A DNA stretch of 64,000 bases from Corynebacterium jeikeium (lineage in GTDB: Bacteria > Actinomycetota > Actinomycetes > Mycobacteriales > Mycobacteriaceae). This document shows, one piece after another, positions 54,361-61,690 of this stretch. The position numbers and the translations under genes were made by a program. Under the pieces are notes generated by a model that saw only the letters and a program-made list of their open reading frames with translations, was not told where the DNA came from and did not search any database. The stretch lies in assembly GCF_028609885.1 (NCBI RefSeq), contig NZ_CP063195.1, positions 1,798,001 through 1,862,000 on the forward strand. The letters are read 5' to 3'. The number at the start of each line of letters is the position of its first letter. Position 1 is the stretch's first letter.

Positions 54361-54514
54361 AACCTACCTCCATCCCTAAAAGCTCGCGAGAACCACGAAA
54401 CAAGCCGAAAAACGTCATGACCAGTGGAGAGAGAGACGCCTTGCCTGCAGGCCGAGCGGGAGGGTGTCAACGCGCCACCCGCCTAAGAATTCAGGCCCGG
54501 GTCTTAATCACTGT
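54361..54514. other. Non-coding gap between HNH and terminase genes; candidate packaging site
   Basis: No gene is seen. It holds a perfect GCCTGCAGGC palindrome (about 54453), GC-rich runs and short inverted words (GGGAGGGTGTCAACGCGCCACCC). In HNH-terminase phages the cos or pac site often lies here. Confidence 0.4.
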
Positions 54515-54847
54515 TCACGCCCAGGCGAAACCATTCCCCGCGGGCTGATCTTCCACTTTCTTCTTCGGTTTATCCCAGGCTCCGCCTCTGCGGTTGCAGT
54601 ATCGGTGTAGCAGCCTGGTCGCTCTGGTCGCCTGTTTGTTTCTAGCGTATTTCAGCGCGCTTCCTGGCCCGTGGTCAGCTTCTAGTGCTGCGTGGTCGAA
54701 GTTGCGTTCAGCGTCTTTGTACATTGGTTGGCCGCATTCGGGGCATGGGGTGCCGTCTTTGTGTTGGGCGAGTAGTCGTCGGCGTTGCCTTTGGTGTGGT
54801 GTTCCGTATCCGCGTTGCGTGGTTGTTTTCCGTGTTTTCGGAGGCAT
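54515..54847 (-). CDS. HNH endonuclease next to terminase
   Basis: 110 residues from ATG 54847; a GTG at 54862 would lengthen by five. HNH motif: zinc ribbon CPECGQPM, then LEADHGPGSA and RLLHRYCNRRGG. Phage HNH proteins beside terminase are often part of cos cleavage. Confidence 0.86.
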   Translation of the reverse strand: MPPKTRKTTTQRGYGTPHQRQRRRLLAQHKDGTPCPECGQPMYKDAERNFDHAALEADHGPGSALKYARNKQATRATRLLHRYCNRRGGAWDKPKKKVEDQPAGNGFAWA

Positions 54848-54881
54848 AGAGGTTTGGTGCACCTCCGGTTTTGCGTATGAG

Positions 54882-54915
54882 AAAACCCCACAACCTCGGG
54901 TGGTGAGGTTATGGG
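54882..54915 (-). terminator. Terminator upstream of the HNH gene
   Basis: On the minus strand CCCATAACCTC pairs with GAGGTTGTGGG (one mismatch), loop of seven, then GGTTTTC. It separates the HTH gene from the HNH-terminase operon. Confidence 0.62.
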
Positions 54916-54964
54916 ATTACAGGCTTTACGCACGTAAGTGTACCACGAATATGGACATCTGGTG

Positions 54965-55513
54965 TTATGTGTCGGTGATTTCTTTTGTGCGGTATTTGGT
55001 TTTGCCGTTTTCGATGTAGGCGGTGACGTGGTGGCGTTTGCACCATTTGCGTATTGCGTCTGGGGTTTTGCCTAGTGCTCGGCCTATCTCGTCGGCTGTG
55101 GCGTAGTCCGGCAGCTTCACTGCGTGTGGGGCTTGTGGGTGGATGTGGTGACGGAGTTCTGCCTCAAGGTCACGAAGCTCTGCTTCTAGGTCTTCGTACC
55201 ACGTGAGGTTCTGGAGTCTCGCTCGGTGGCGGTAGAGCCAGGCTGCCCAGTAGTTGCCGACTTGTGTGTTGTGCGGGATGAGGATGTGTAGGTCTTCGGA
55301 GGTGTTGGTGGCGAGTTCTCTAAGTCGGGTTTGGGTGTCGAGTAGGTAGTCGAGTTGTGTGTCGTTGGTGGGGCTTGATGGTCCTGTGGTGGTGTGGCGT
55401 ACGCCGGTTTGGCTGGTGCGGGCTGCGTGGTAGCGGTTTTCCCAGATTTCTGTTTGGAGGTGGTGGAGGTGGTTGGCGAGGTGGCGGAGTGTAGTGGGGA
55501 GGTCGGTGGTCAT
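54965..55513 (-). CDS. Phage HTH DNA-binding protein (possible late regulator)
   Basis: 182 residues. The C-terminal 50 hold a HTH (ATADEIGRALGKTPDAIRKW). Residues 90-125 form a coiled coil with Glu/Leu repeats (EDLEAELRDLEAELRHH). No N-terminal enzyme is recognised. Its place at the head of the terminase region, divergent from the plus-strand island, suggests it controls one or both. Confidence 0.72.
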   Translation of the reverse strand: MTTDLPTTLRHLANHLHHLQTEIWENRYHAARTSQTGVRHTTTGPSSPTNDTQLDYLLDTQTRLRELATNTSEDLHILIPHNTQVGNYWAAWLYRHRARLQNLTWYEDLEAELRDLEAELRHHIHPQAPHAVKLPDYATADEIGRALGKTPDAIRKWCKRHHVTAYIENGKTKYRTKEITDT

Positions 55514-55543
55514 GTAGTGTTGGTCTCTTTTCTTGTGTGTGGC

Positions 55544-55573
55544 TTGGCGTCTACATATCTAGTGCTGTATACT
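55544..55573 (+). promoter_or_regulatory. Promoter of the plus-strand prophage island
   Basis: TTGGCG (55544-55549), 18 bases, then TATACT (55568-55573). Transcription would start near 55580, exactly at the foot of a hairpin. Confidence 0.65.
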
Positions 55574-55579
55574 GGTGTT

Positions 55580-55604
55580 AGTGAGCAAGAGAGTCTCGCT
55601 CACT
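55580..55604 (+). promoter_or_regulatory. 5'-end stem-loop of the island mRNA
   Basis: AGTGAGC and GCTCACT pair, and inside AGA/TCT, with one A-C mismatch and a GAG loop. It begins about 6 bases after the -10 box, so it caps the mRNA 5' end, and lies just before the GGAGAGG ribosome site. Confidence 0.65.
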
Positions 55605-55619
55605 GGAGAGGAAGAGATT

Positions 55620-55718
55620 ATGTCGCTAGAGATAATCGCCACTCTCGCGGTCACGGCATTCGCCGGAATCCCTGGATGGGTAGACCTCATCCTGAGATGG
55701 AGGAACCGCAAGAAGTAA
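55620..55718 (+). CDS. Small hairpin-bracketed membrane peptide (32 aa)
   Basis: MSLEIIATLAVTAFAGIPGW, then VDLILRWRNRKK: one membrane helix with a short positive tail. Preceded by GGAGAGG 8 bases upstream. Its shape is like that of the Ldr/Fst type I toxins (TM helix, Pro near the middle, Trp-Arg-Arg-Lys tail). It is too short for standard gene finders. Not recognised by sequence; toxin, excluder or other moron role is inference. Confidence 0.65.
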   Translation: MSLEIIATLAVTAFAGIPGWVDLILRWRNRKK

Positions 55719-55761
55719 AGCCCCTGCTCCTGGATACCGAAACTATCCAGGGGCAAGGGCT
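55719..55761 (+). repeat. Long hairpin after the small membrane peptide
   Basis: Eighteen pairing positions with one mismatch and one G-T (CCTGGATA/TATCCAGG core) over a seven-base loop, starting one base after the stop codon. No T-run, so it is not an intrinsic terminator; it probably protects or regulates the mRNA, or separates it from the next gene. Confidence 0.7.
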
Positions 55762-55792
55762 CCCTCTCACCTTACATTCAAAGGAGTCGATC

Positions 55793-55963
55793 ATGAACCT
55801 CGCTAGCCTCGCGTTACTGCTCAGATACATAGCTTTCGTCATTCTCCTTGCCCTGCTGGTGAAGCTGGGCGCGTCTGCCCCGGTGTTGGCGTTGGCTGTC
55901 TTGTTCGTTGCTGCCACTGCCGTTGTGGATGCTCTGAACCGCCGCGTGGATAGGGCAAGGTGA
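55793..55963 (+). CDS. Small phage membrane protein (56 aa)
   Basis: Two hydrophobic segments (LASLALLLRYIAFVILLALLV and VLALAVLFVAATAVVDAL), with positive ends. AAGGAG 6 bases before the ATG. Second gene of the plus-strand island; unknown function. Confidence 0.65.
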   Translation: MNLASLALLLRYIAFVILLALLVKLGASAPVLALAVLFVAATAVVDALNRRVDRAR

Positions 55964-55969
55964 TCTGGG

Positions 55970-56185
55970 ATGCGGATTGTGGCGGTTGATCTGGATTCTG
56001 GACGGCATTTGTGGACGGCTGCGCAGTGTGCCGACTATTGCGGTGTAACTAAGCCAACGTTTACTGCGTATGCGGCGCGTGGCACTGCGCCTAGTCCGTG
56101 TGGTCATTTCGATGGGCGGACTCCCGTGTGGGATGCGGAGGAGGTTCGGGCATGGCAGGGGTCGCGTCCGTCTCATCGGCGTTAG
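55970..56185 (+). CDS. Small HTH protein (excisionase/MerR-like) on the plus strand
   Basis: 71 residues, WTAAQCADYCGVTKPTFTAY forms an HTH of the excisionase type with a Trp near the end of the domain. Six bases after the previous stop. Could regulate the island or the divergent operon. Confidence 0.7.
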   Translation: MRIVAVDLDSGRHLWTAAQCADYCGVTKPTFTAYAARGTAPSPCGHFDGRTPVWDAEEVRAWQGSRPSHRR

Positions 56186-56269
56186 TCTCGACCGAATGAG
56201 TTTTCCCTTTGCTCCCACCTGGCCGTATTCCGAGCCCATCACGGAAGCATTCGCTGCCTAGACCTTTGG

Positions 56270-56461
56270 CTATGTGTGTGGGATTTTGTTGGCTTCGATG
56301 TGCGGGGTGTGGTCGCTAGTGATGGTGTCGAGCATGTCCCTGGCGATCCCTTCGGCTTCGTATTCGCTGTGCGCTTCGACGTAGGCGGTGTAGGTGACAG
56401 TGATCTCGTACTCGTGCCAGTTGTTGTAGCGGTCGATTTGTTGCATGAGTGGGTCGGGCAT
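56270..56461 (-). CDS. Small phage protein, unknown
   Basis: 63 residues (MPDPLMQQIDRYNNWHEYEI), acidic, not recognised. Its start overlaps the previous stop (TAATG). Convergent with the plus-strand HTH gene. Confidence 0.65.
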   Translation of the reverse strand: MPDPLMQQIDRYNNWHEYEITVTYTAYVEAHSEYEAEGIARDMLDTITSDHTPHIEANKIPHT

Positions 56462-56748
56462 TACTCCTCTTCTTTCGGGTCGAGTGGGTGTGTGTCTCCG
56501 TATTCGTCCACTATCTGTAGATCACAGTGTGGGTGTTGCATCAGGAATGTTCGGAGTGTGTTGGTGAATTGGCTGCCGTAGTCGGTTTCGTAGCCGAGGT
56601 ATCCGTTCTGGTGTGCGCGGTAGAGGATTTGGCGCCAGTTGATCTCCTCGCGGATGCGGGGTAGGTCGCGGAGGTGCTGGCCTACCTCATGGGGGCTTTG
56701 TAGTGGCGGGGTGTGGCTGTTGCATTGGAGGTAGAGGTAGGTGCTCAC
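56461..56748 (-). CDS. Phage protein, unknown
   Basis: 95 residues, acidic C-terminus (PLDPKEEE). Not recognised. Overlaps the upstream gene by four bases (ATGA), part of the early operon. Confidence 0.68.
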   Translation of the reverse strand: MSTYLYLQCNSHTPPLQSPHEVGQHLRDLPRIREEINWRQILYRAHQNGYLGYETDYGSQFTNTLRTFLMQHPHCDLQIVDEYGDTHPLDPKEEE

Positions 56749-57131
56749 TGCGCTTCCTGTCTGTAGTGGTGTGCGAGTAGCGCGAGGGCGAGGGGTTTCA
56801 GTTCGTCATCGTGGATGAAAATAACCTCCTCGACCCCTTGGGCTGTACATTCGATGATTATTTGCTCGCCCCAGCGGTGGAGCATGATCGGCTTTTCTTC
56901 CTTCTCCATGCAAGCTGGAAGCGGGACAACTGTGTTATCCCTTGGCAGCACGATTTCCACGGTGCGTGCCATACGGTCTGCGTAGGCGAGGGCTTCGGCG
57001 TGGGTGGGGAAACTGTATTTCGGCGATCTGTATTGCCAGTTGCGTTCTGGTGCTCCGATCCACGGGTCGTCGCCGTGCGCTTCCATTGTGCGGTCGCGCC
57101 AGACTTTCCAGCGTTTATGTTTGGTGGTCAT
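56745..57131 (-). CDS. Phage protein, unknown
   Basis: 128 residues, Trp-rich N-terminus (KHKRWKVWRDRTMEAHGDD). Not recognised. Overlaps the upstream stop by 17 bases. Confidence 0.7.
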   Translation of the reverse strand: MTTKHKRWKVWRDRTMEAHGDDPWIGAPERNWQYRSPKYSFPTHAEALAYADRMARTVEIVLPRDNTVVPLPACMEKEEKPIMLHRWGEQIIIECTAQGVEEVIFIHDDELKPLALALLAHHYRQEAQ

Positions 57132-57315
57132 GGTTTACTTCTTTCCGGTTGTTAGGGGTTGGGCGGTATTTCCACAGGTACGGGCTGTCCATTGGTGAGA
57201 ATGTTGGTCCGGTGAGTTGTCTGCGTTCTACGGTGCGTAGCCACCGCCAGCCGTGCTGTTCAGTACGTACTGGACGCCACGCGAACCAGCGGTGCCACGG
57301 TCCGGTAATGGTCAT
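57115..57315 (-). CDS. Small Trp-rich phage protein, unknown
   Basis: 66 residues, Trp/Arg-rich (MTITGPWHRWFAWRPVRTEQ). ATG overlaps the stop of the gene at 57312 (ATGA). Not recognised. Confidence 0.6.
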   Translation of the reverse strand: MTITGPWHRWFAWRPVRTEQHGWRWLRTVERRQLTGPTFSPMDSPYLWKYRPTPNNRKEVNHDHQT

Positions 57316-57488
57316 TGCTCTGCCTGTTCTGCCTGGTCGGCGTCTCTCGTTAGCCTGTACCAGTAGTCCGATACCAGCAACCCTTCTTCGTATAGCGCTA
57401 TGACTGTACGGATTGCGGCGGCGCGGTCGGTTACGTTGTTGCTTATTACGGCCTCCGCTATCTCTAGCGCTCTGTTATAGACGTGCAT
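57312..57488 (-). CDS. Small phage protein, unknown (58 aa)
   Basis: 58 residues beginning MHVYNRALEIAEAV, helical with Glu/Gln-rich end. Stop overlaps the next start in ATGA, which supports that it is real. Not recognised. Preceded by a GTGAG motif 5 bases before the ATG. Confidence 0.65.
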   Translation of the reverse strand: MHVYNRALEIAEAVISNNVTDRAAAIRTVIALYEEGLLVSDYWYRLTRDADQAEQAEQ

Positions 57489-57530
57489 GTTTTCTCACTT
57501 TCGTGACCTGTGGTTTCGTAGTTTGGTTTT

Positions 57531-57577
57531 CAAAGTGTGAATTGAAACTGTCAAACTGTTAGCGGTTTCGCACTTTG
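57531..57577. repeat. Nested inverted repeat in the early operon
   Basis: CAAAGTG/CACTTTG outer arms and GAAAC/GTTTC inner arms, in the 90-base gap between two genes. A TTGACA sequence on the minus strand lies in the loop. It could be an operator with a promoter or an mRNA stem. Confidence 0.5.
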
Positions 57578-57579
57578 TT

Positions 57580-58257
57580 TTATGAATTAGCTGGGCTGGT
57601 TCCCCATCCGTGGCGGAGAACCTGGCGGGTGGTTCCGGAGAGCATCACGTCGTCGGTGATGGCGCCCCTCTGCTCCCACACATAGGGTTTGTGTGTCCAC
57701 GGGTCTTCGCCCGGTTTAGCGACAATACTTCCTTCGGGTAGTGCTCCGTATTCTTTTTCTGTGGTGACGGTTTCTGGGGTGTCGTGTGGGCGGGCGGGAA
57801 TGAGCGGGGTGATGAGGGTGACTTCGTTGTCGCTCCATGCGCGCACGCCCCCCTCGTTGTTTTCGCCGGTTATCCATAAACCTGTGGATTCCTTGACCGC
57901 TGGGGCGTTCGTCGTGCTGAAGTCACCTTCGTCTGCGTCGATTAGCCACGCTTCGCCTACGGGTACGTCCTGCGGGCGGGTGGTTTGGTCTGGGAATTCG
58001 AGGTCGTCGATATTCACGGTGCGCGAGTATGTCCCGTTTGTTGAGATGCTGCTTAGGTACACGATCTGAATGAGGCCGTTGTGTGACTTATCGTCAGCGA
58101 TAAGAACGTCGCCATATTCCGGGTGTTTTGCCCATCGGCCTAGTAGCCCGGTGGTGGGTTGCGCGTGGTTGATCTGGTCTTCCAGCTGTTCGATCCGCTC
58201 CGCGAGGGCTTTAGCCTGCTGTTGTAGCTCTTCCAAGCGCTTATGGTTGCTGGTCAT
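57580..58257 (-). CDS. Phage protein with N-terminal coiled coil, unknown
   Basis: 225 residues. Coiled coil at 5-32 (KRLEELQQQAKALAERIEQL), then a beta-rich acidic region. Not recognised. Start overlaps the upstream stop by four bases. Confidence 0.72.
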   Translation of the reverse strand: MTSNHKRLEELQQQAKALAERIEQLEDQINHAQPTTGLLGRWAKHPEYGDVLIADDKSHNGLIQIVYLSSISTNGTYSRTVNIDDLEFPDQTTRPQDVPVGEAWLIDADEGDFSTTNAPAVKESTGLWITGENNEGGVRAWSDNEVTLITPLIPARPHDTPETVTTEKEYGALPEGSIVAKPGEDPWTHKPYVWEQRGAITDDVMLSGTTRQVLRHGWGTSPANS

Positions 58258-58520
58258 CGAGCGTCCTCCTTCATGGCTTCGGCTTCTTCCACGGCTGCGA
58301 GGAGGGCGAGGGCTACGCGGCGGGCTTCGTTGTAGTCGAGTGCTAGTTCTTCGCCCTCATGCGTATCCACGTAGATGGTGCCCCGGCTGCGGTTGTGGGC
58401 GACGGCTCCGTCGTTGTCGATGTCGCCCTCAATTTCGATGGAGTGGCCGGTGAACCAAGCGCTGTAGGTGCGGCGGCTCGTTGTGGGCGCGGGTAGTTCG
58501 TAGGTTTTACTGATGGTCAT
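58254..58520 (-). CDS. Phage protein, unknown
   Basis: 88 residues, mixed, with a helical C-terminus (NEARRVALALLAAVEEAEAM). Four-base overlaps on both sides, so it lies in a tight operon. Not recognised. Confidence 0.7.
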   Translation of the reverse strand: MTISKTYELPAPTTSRRTYSAWFTGHSIEIEGDIDNDGAVAHNRSRGTIYVDTHEGEELALDYNEARRVALALLAAVEEAEAMKEDAR

Positions 58521-58732
58521 GGGGTGTCCTCCTTAGGCTCTGGTCGGTAGATCGGTGCTGAATCGTCGGGTTCGTACAGGTCGTAGTAGGTGACACTGTT
58601 CTCGCCTGGATCGGGTGCGATGAGCCCAGCGACATGTAGCTGGTGCACGAGCTCAAATAGGCTTTCGCCCACCTCGTCCATGTAGGCTGCGATGTCGATT
58701 GCGCGGTCGAAATTGGTTACTGGGCGGCTCAT
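58517..58732 (-). CDS. Phage protein, unknown
   Basis: 71 residues, helical N-terminus (AIDIAAYMDEVGESLFELV), acidic end. Four-base overlap with RusA-like gene. Not recognised. Confidence 0.68.
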   Translation of the reverse strand: MSRPVTNFDRAIDIAAYMDEVGESLFELVHQLHVAGLIAPDPGENSVTYYDLYEPDDSAPIYRPEPKEDTP

Positions 58733-59160
58733 GCTGCGCCCTCCATGAATGGAGTGATGGTGATGTGTGCGCCTGTTTTCTCGCCCGGTGCTGCGCGACG
58801 CTTGGAGCCTGTTAGGCGGACTATCTGTGAGTCGTCGGCGTAAGCGATGCCGGTCAGTGCGTCGTTGACGGCGCGAAGCATTTTGTCCAGGTCAGGCTTT
58901 TGCACCATGGGTGGCGCCGGTTTATCGCGCATGGCTTTAGTGCGTGGCATGACGAAATGCACGGCTACCGTCACGGCACCGTCGATGGGTCGCTTGCAGA
59001 CGAATCGGGCAACTTGTGAGACAGTGTCGCGCCATGGCTTGACCTTCTTGGAGGACTCCACAAGCACGATCTTCTGCCCGCGTCGGTAGGCGTTCTTTGA
59101 GCCCTGCGGCGCAGCAATTCCCGGCACGAAAAAGGTCAGATCAGAAAGGCGGGTTTCCAT
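58729..59160 (-). CDS. RusA-family Holliday-junction resolvase
   Basis: 143 residues from ATG 59160, with GGGAG 6 bases upstream, inside the end of the SSB gene. Features GIAAPQGSKNAYRRG and the catalytic Asp region KPDLDKMLRAVNDALTGIAY, then DDSQI. Cuts branched DNA in phage replication/packaging. Confidence 0.9.
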   Translation of the reverse strand: METRLSDLTFFVPGIAAPQGSKNAYRRGQKIVLVESSKKVKPWRDTVSQVARFVCKRPIDGAVTVAVHFVMPRTKAMRDKPAPPMVQKPDLDKMLRAVNDALTGIAYADDSQIVRLTGSKRRAAPGEKTGAHITITPFMEGAA

Positions 59161-59632
59161 CGTTGTCTCCCTGCTGGTTGGCGGGCTGGTCGGCGAATGG
59201 GTCGGCCTGCTGTTGTCCGAATCCCGCCTGGCTGTCCTGCTGGCTGAAGCCGTTCTGCTGCTGGTTGCCCTGCTGGTTCGTCGTGGCCTTCTGCACACCT
59301 GCGACTGCCCAGCGCAGATCAGGCGCTACAGAGTCGGCGGTCATTTTGATCTGCAGCTGCTCGCCGCTAGGTGACTGCCATGCGGTCGGTCGCACCTTGC
59401 CCGCGACGGTGACGCGCGTGCCCTTCTTGAGGCTGTGCGCAACATTGGCGGCCAGGGTGCCGAAGCAGGACACCTTGACGGCGATGACGGGTGTGTCTTG
59501 CCACTGTCCGGTGGCGTTGTTTTTCTCCCGCTCGCTCCACAGAACGGTGAGCCCTGCCCAGGGTTGGCCGTCCGCGTTGTGCTGCAGCACGGGATCGCTG
59601 GCGAGGTTGCCGGTTACGGTCATGTGGGTCAT
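59141..59632 (-). CDS. Single-stranded DNA-binding protein
   Basis: 163 residues, ATG with AAGGAG 8 bases upstream. OB-fold to residue 105 (VTGNLASDPVLQ, LKKGTRVTVAGKVR), then a Gln-rich linker and the acidic tip DGNPPF, the usual partner-binding end of SSBs. Confidence 0.93.
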   Translation of the reverse strand: MTHMTVTGNLASDPVLQHNADGQPWAGLTVLWSEREKNNATGQWQDTPVIAVKVSCFGTLAANVAHSLKKGTRVTVAGKVRPTAWQSPSGEQLQIKMTADSVAPDLRWAVAGVQKATTNQQGNQQQNGFSQQDSQAGFGQQQADPFADQPANQQGDNDGNPPF

Positions 59633-59637
59633 TTTTT

Positions 59638-60177
59638 CTACTCCTTGGTGCTTGGTTGGTCTTGGTTGGCGTCAGATTCGCTCTGGTTGGCGTCTCTCGC
59701 GGGTTTTCCTGGCTCTAGTACCCACTTGTTCGCAAAGCGCTTCTTCGTCGCCTCTACGGCCTTCTGGTCGACGTTCCCGGCTCGCTGGCATAGCTCTGGG
59801 GATCGCCCATCGGCAGTGAGTCCCATCTGCAGGTGCCGTTGCTGCTCGCGTTTCTGCCTGATCTGCTCCCGGACTTGCCGGTAATCGGGGTCAGCGGATA
59901 GCTCCTCATTGGCGCGCCACACCGCCTGACGGAACAGAGAGGGCGTGATCTGCCGGTCGCCGTCATGGGTGCGGGTGATCCACAGCGCGGCTTCCTGGAA
60001 CACGCGAGCTGGGAGGTGTGTCCTGGCGACCACGTCGGCATAGACGGTGGCAACGACGCGGGTCTGGTGATCGTCATCCATGCGGGGCATGTGCTGTGGC
60101 AGCGCAGCCTTGAGGATCGAGATCACCTTGAATGCGATCTTCAGCGCTTGCTCGTCGGTCATGCTTCGAGTTGCCAT
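59638..60177 (-). CDS. Phage replication-associated protein, unknown family
   Basis: 179 residues. ATG 60177 has a strong GGAGG 7 bases upstream; an ATG five codons later overlaps the preceding stop. Helical, with Glu/Gln/Arg-rich region (QKREQQRHLQ). By place between initiator-like protein and SSB, a helicase loader is possible, but no ATPase motif is seen. Confidence 0.72.
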   Translation of the reverse strand: MATRSMTDEQALKIAFKVISILKAALPQHMPRMDDDHQTRVVATVYADVVARTHLPARVFQEAALWITRTHDGDRQITPSLFRQAVWRANEELSADPDYRQVREQIRQKREQQRHLQMGLTADGRSPELCQRAGNVDQKAVEATKKRFANKWVLEPGKPARDANQSESDANQDQPSTKE

Positions 60178-61043
60178 TGCAGCACCTCCGCTTCTACGAC
60201 TTCAGGCTCACTCCCCTTGCCGAAGAAACGATCCTCAAGCGCTTCAGGTGTGAATCGGTTCCTGGGGACTGCGACTGGGGTGTCGTTTTCGTCGATTGCC
60301 TCCCAGCGACGATCCTTGAGCCACTTGTGCGGGTGGGGGATGTAGCGGGCATCGTCCACTCCGGGGTTGTCCGCATAGACGGCTGTGAGGCGGAGCAGCT
60401 CTTCGGGGTCGATGGTTTTGGTTGCTTCGCGCCATTGCTTCGCCGCGTCCTTCTTCGAGGCATTGCGTCGGCGTGGGTAGGTCTTCCACCAATCCTCGAA
60501 TGCGGGCGGATACTCGCTCGGTCGCGCGTCCGACCTTCGGGCGGACGAGTCCGAACTCGGTTCGGACGATATATATTCCTGTTCCCTTTCCCTGTTCCCT
60601 TTCCCTGTTCCTAGGGGTGTTTTTCCTTGCGGAGACACTGAAGTTCCTTCATTGCTACTAAACCGCTGGTCAGGGGTAGAATCCGGGTCATCTGGCGCTG
60701 GGAATTTCGGGTTCGCGCGCCGTTGAGGCTTTTGGTGGTCGTCCCAGCTAGGAATGTTGTAAAAAGTACGCCCACGGTGCTTGTAAACGTCGATTCCGAA
60801 GCCGTCCACAACTTCCTTGCAAAGACACTGAAATTCCTTGCCTTGCCTCTGAAGTTCAGAGTCGAGCCATTGATCCTCTTCCGGGAAAGCAAAAGCGCGG
60901 AGCTGAAGCATGTTCATCTCTCCGCGCCCGTGGTCATCGGCAAGGCACCACATGGCCACATAAAGAAGCCTTGCCGTATGTGAGACGCTGGCCGTATCTG
61001 GCGATGTGAAAAACTCGGGCTTAATGGTTCTGATTCGAGCCAT
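60159..61043 (-). CDS. Replisome organiser / phage replication initiation protein (putative)
   Basis: 294 residues from ATG 61043, with GGAGG 6 bases upstream. N-terminal winged-helix-like region (RTIKPEFFTSPDTASVSHTARLL-type start: IRTIKPEFFTSPDTASVSHT), middle linker rich in Ser/Asp, C-terminal DnaD-like helices with WWKTYPRRRNASKKDA. Typical of phage replisome organisers. Confidence 0.78.
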   Translation of the reverse strand: MARIRTIKPEFFTSPDTASVSHTARLLYVAMWCLADDHGRGEMNMLQLRAFAFPEEDQWLDSELQRQGKEFQCLCKEVVDGFGIDVYKHRGRTFYNIPSWDDHQKPQRRANPKFPAPDDPDSTPDQRFSSNEGTSVSPQGKTPLGTGKGNREREQEYISSEPSSDSSARRSDARPSEYPPAFEDWWKTYPRRRNASKKDAAKQWREATKTIDPEELLRLTAVYADNPGVDDARYIPHPHKWLKDRRWEAIDENDTPVAVPRNRFTPEALEDRFFGKGSEPEVVEAEVLQWQLEA

Positions 61044-61350
61044 CTTCTTCCTCCTTCCTATAAACCCCTCGGTAGTATTTCGGCGGCCAGGTGACCTCGT
61101 CCCGGCCACGAATCAACAAACCCCGCTCGTAAGACCAAGCGGGGTTAGCGTGAACGTATGTATGGCAGGCGCTACAGACGGCGATCAAGTTATCCTCCGT
61201 GTGTCCGCCGCCTTGTGATCTCATCTTGCGGTGATGCAGGTGCTGGGCTTGCCAAGCGCAAGCGCCGGGGATCATCGCCTCACAGGCGCCCTCGGCTCGG
61301 TCGAGAACCGCGTTAGCGACTGCAGGAGGCATTGCCTTACGCTTGCCCAT
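61021..61350 (-). CDS. HNH endonuclease in the recombination module
   Basis: 109 residues from ATG 61350, with GGGAG 5 bases upstream. HNH: CEAMIPGACAWQAQHLHHRK, then NLIAVCSACHTYVHANP. Overlaps the previous gene by 14 bases. The long frame to 61584 is not coding. Confidence 0.87.
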   Translation of the reverse strand: MGKRKAMPPAVANAVLDRAEGACEAMIPGACAWQAQHLHHRKMRSQGGGHTEDNLIAVCSACHTYVHANPAWSYERGLLIRGRDEVTWPPKYYRGVYRKEEEDGSNQNH

Positions 61351-61690
61351 GACCACTCCCGGCATACGCCTGACGGATTCCAGCCGCCATGGTCTGTAGT
61401 GCGGACTGCTCGCCCATGACGGCGCGTAGTGTGTCCTTCGCTCGCTTGTGCGCCACATCGGCCACATCGCGGGCTGCGCGCTTCTCCTCGGTCGAAACCT
61501 CCGCCTTGGCTTCCTTGTCCTTAATGCTACCCTCGGCTGCCAGGTAGGCCATGGCATAAGCGTTCTTGTATTCGCGCTCTGCATCGAGGTAGTCCGCGTA
61601 AGCCTTTGAGACGACCTCCACGCCCTTATAGATGCGCTCGTTTGTGGTGCGCAGGTCGCGTTCGATCTGGACGGGGTTAAGAGGCTCCAT
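61337..61690 (-). CDS. Phage protein, unknown, in recombination module
   Basis: 117 residues, helical, Ala/Glu/Lys-rich (DYLDAEREYKNAYAMAYLA). Not recognised. GGAG four bases upstream. Overlaps ERF by 14 bases. Confidence 0.7.
   Translation of the reverse strand: MEPLNPVQIERDLRTTNERIYKGVEVVSKAYADYLDAEREYKNAYAMAYLAAEGSIKDKEAKAEVSTEEKRAARDVADVAHKRAKDTLRAVMGEQSALQTMAAGIRQAYAGSGHGQA

Noticed and set aside
55394..55963. Single 189-residue plus-strand gene
   Set aside because: The upstream part is antisense of the HTH gene; only the last 56 codons have a ribosome site and a sensible sequence.
61351..61584. Extended N-terminus of the HNH gene at 61350
   Set aside because: Trp/Arg/Pro-rich shadow of the neighbouring gene; good ribosome site exists for ATG 61350.
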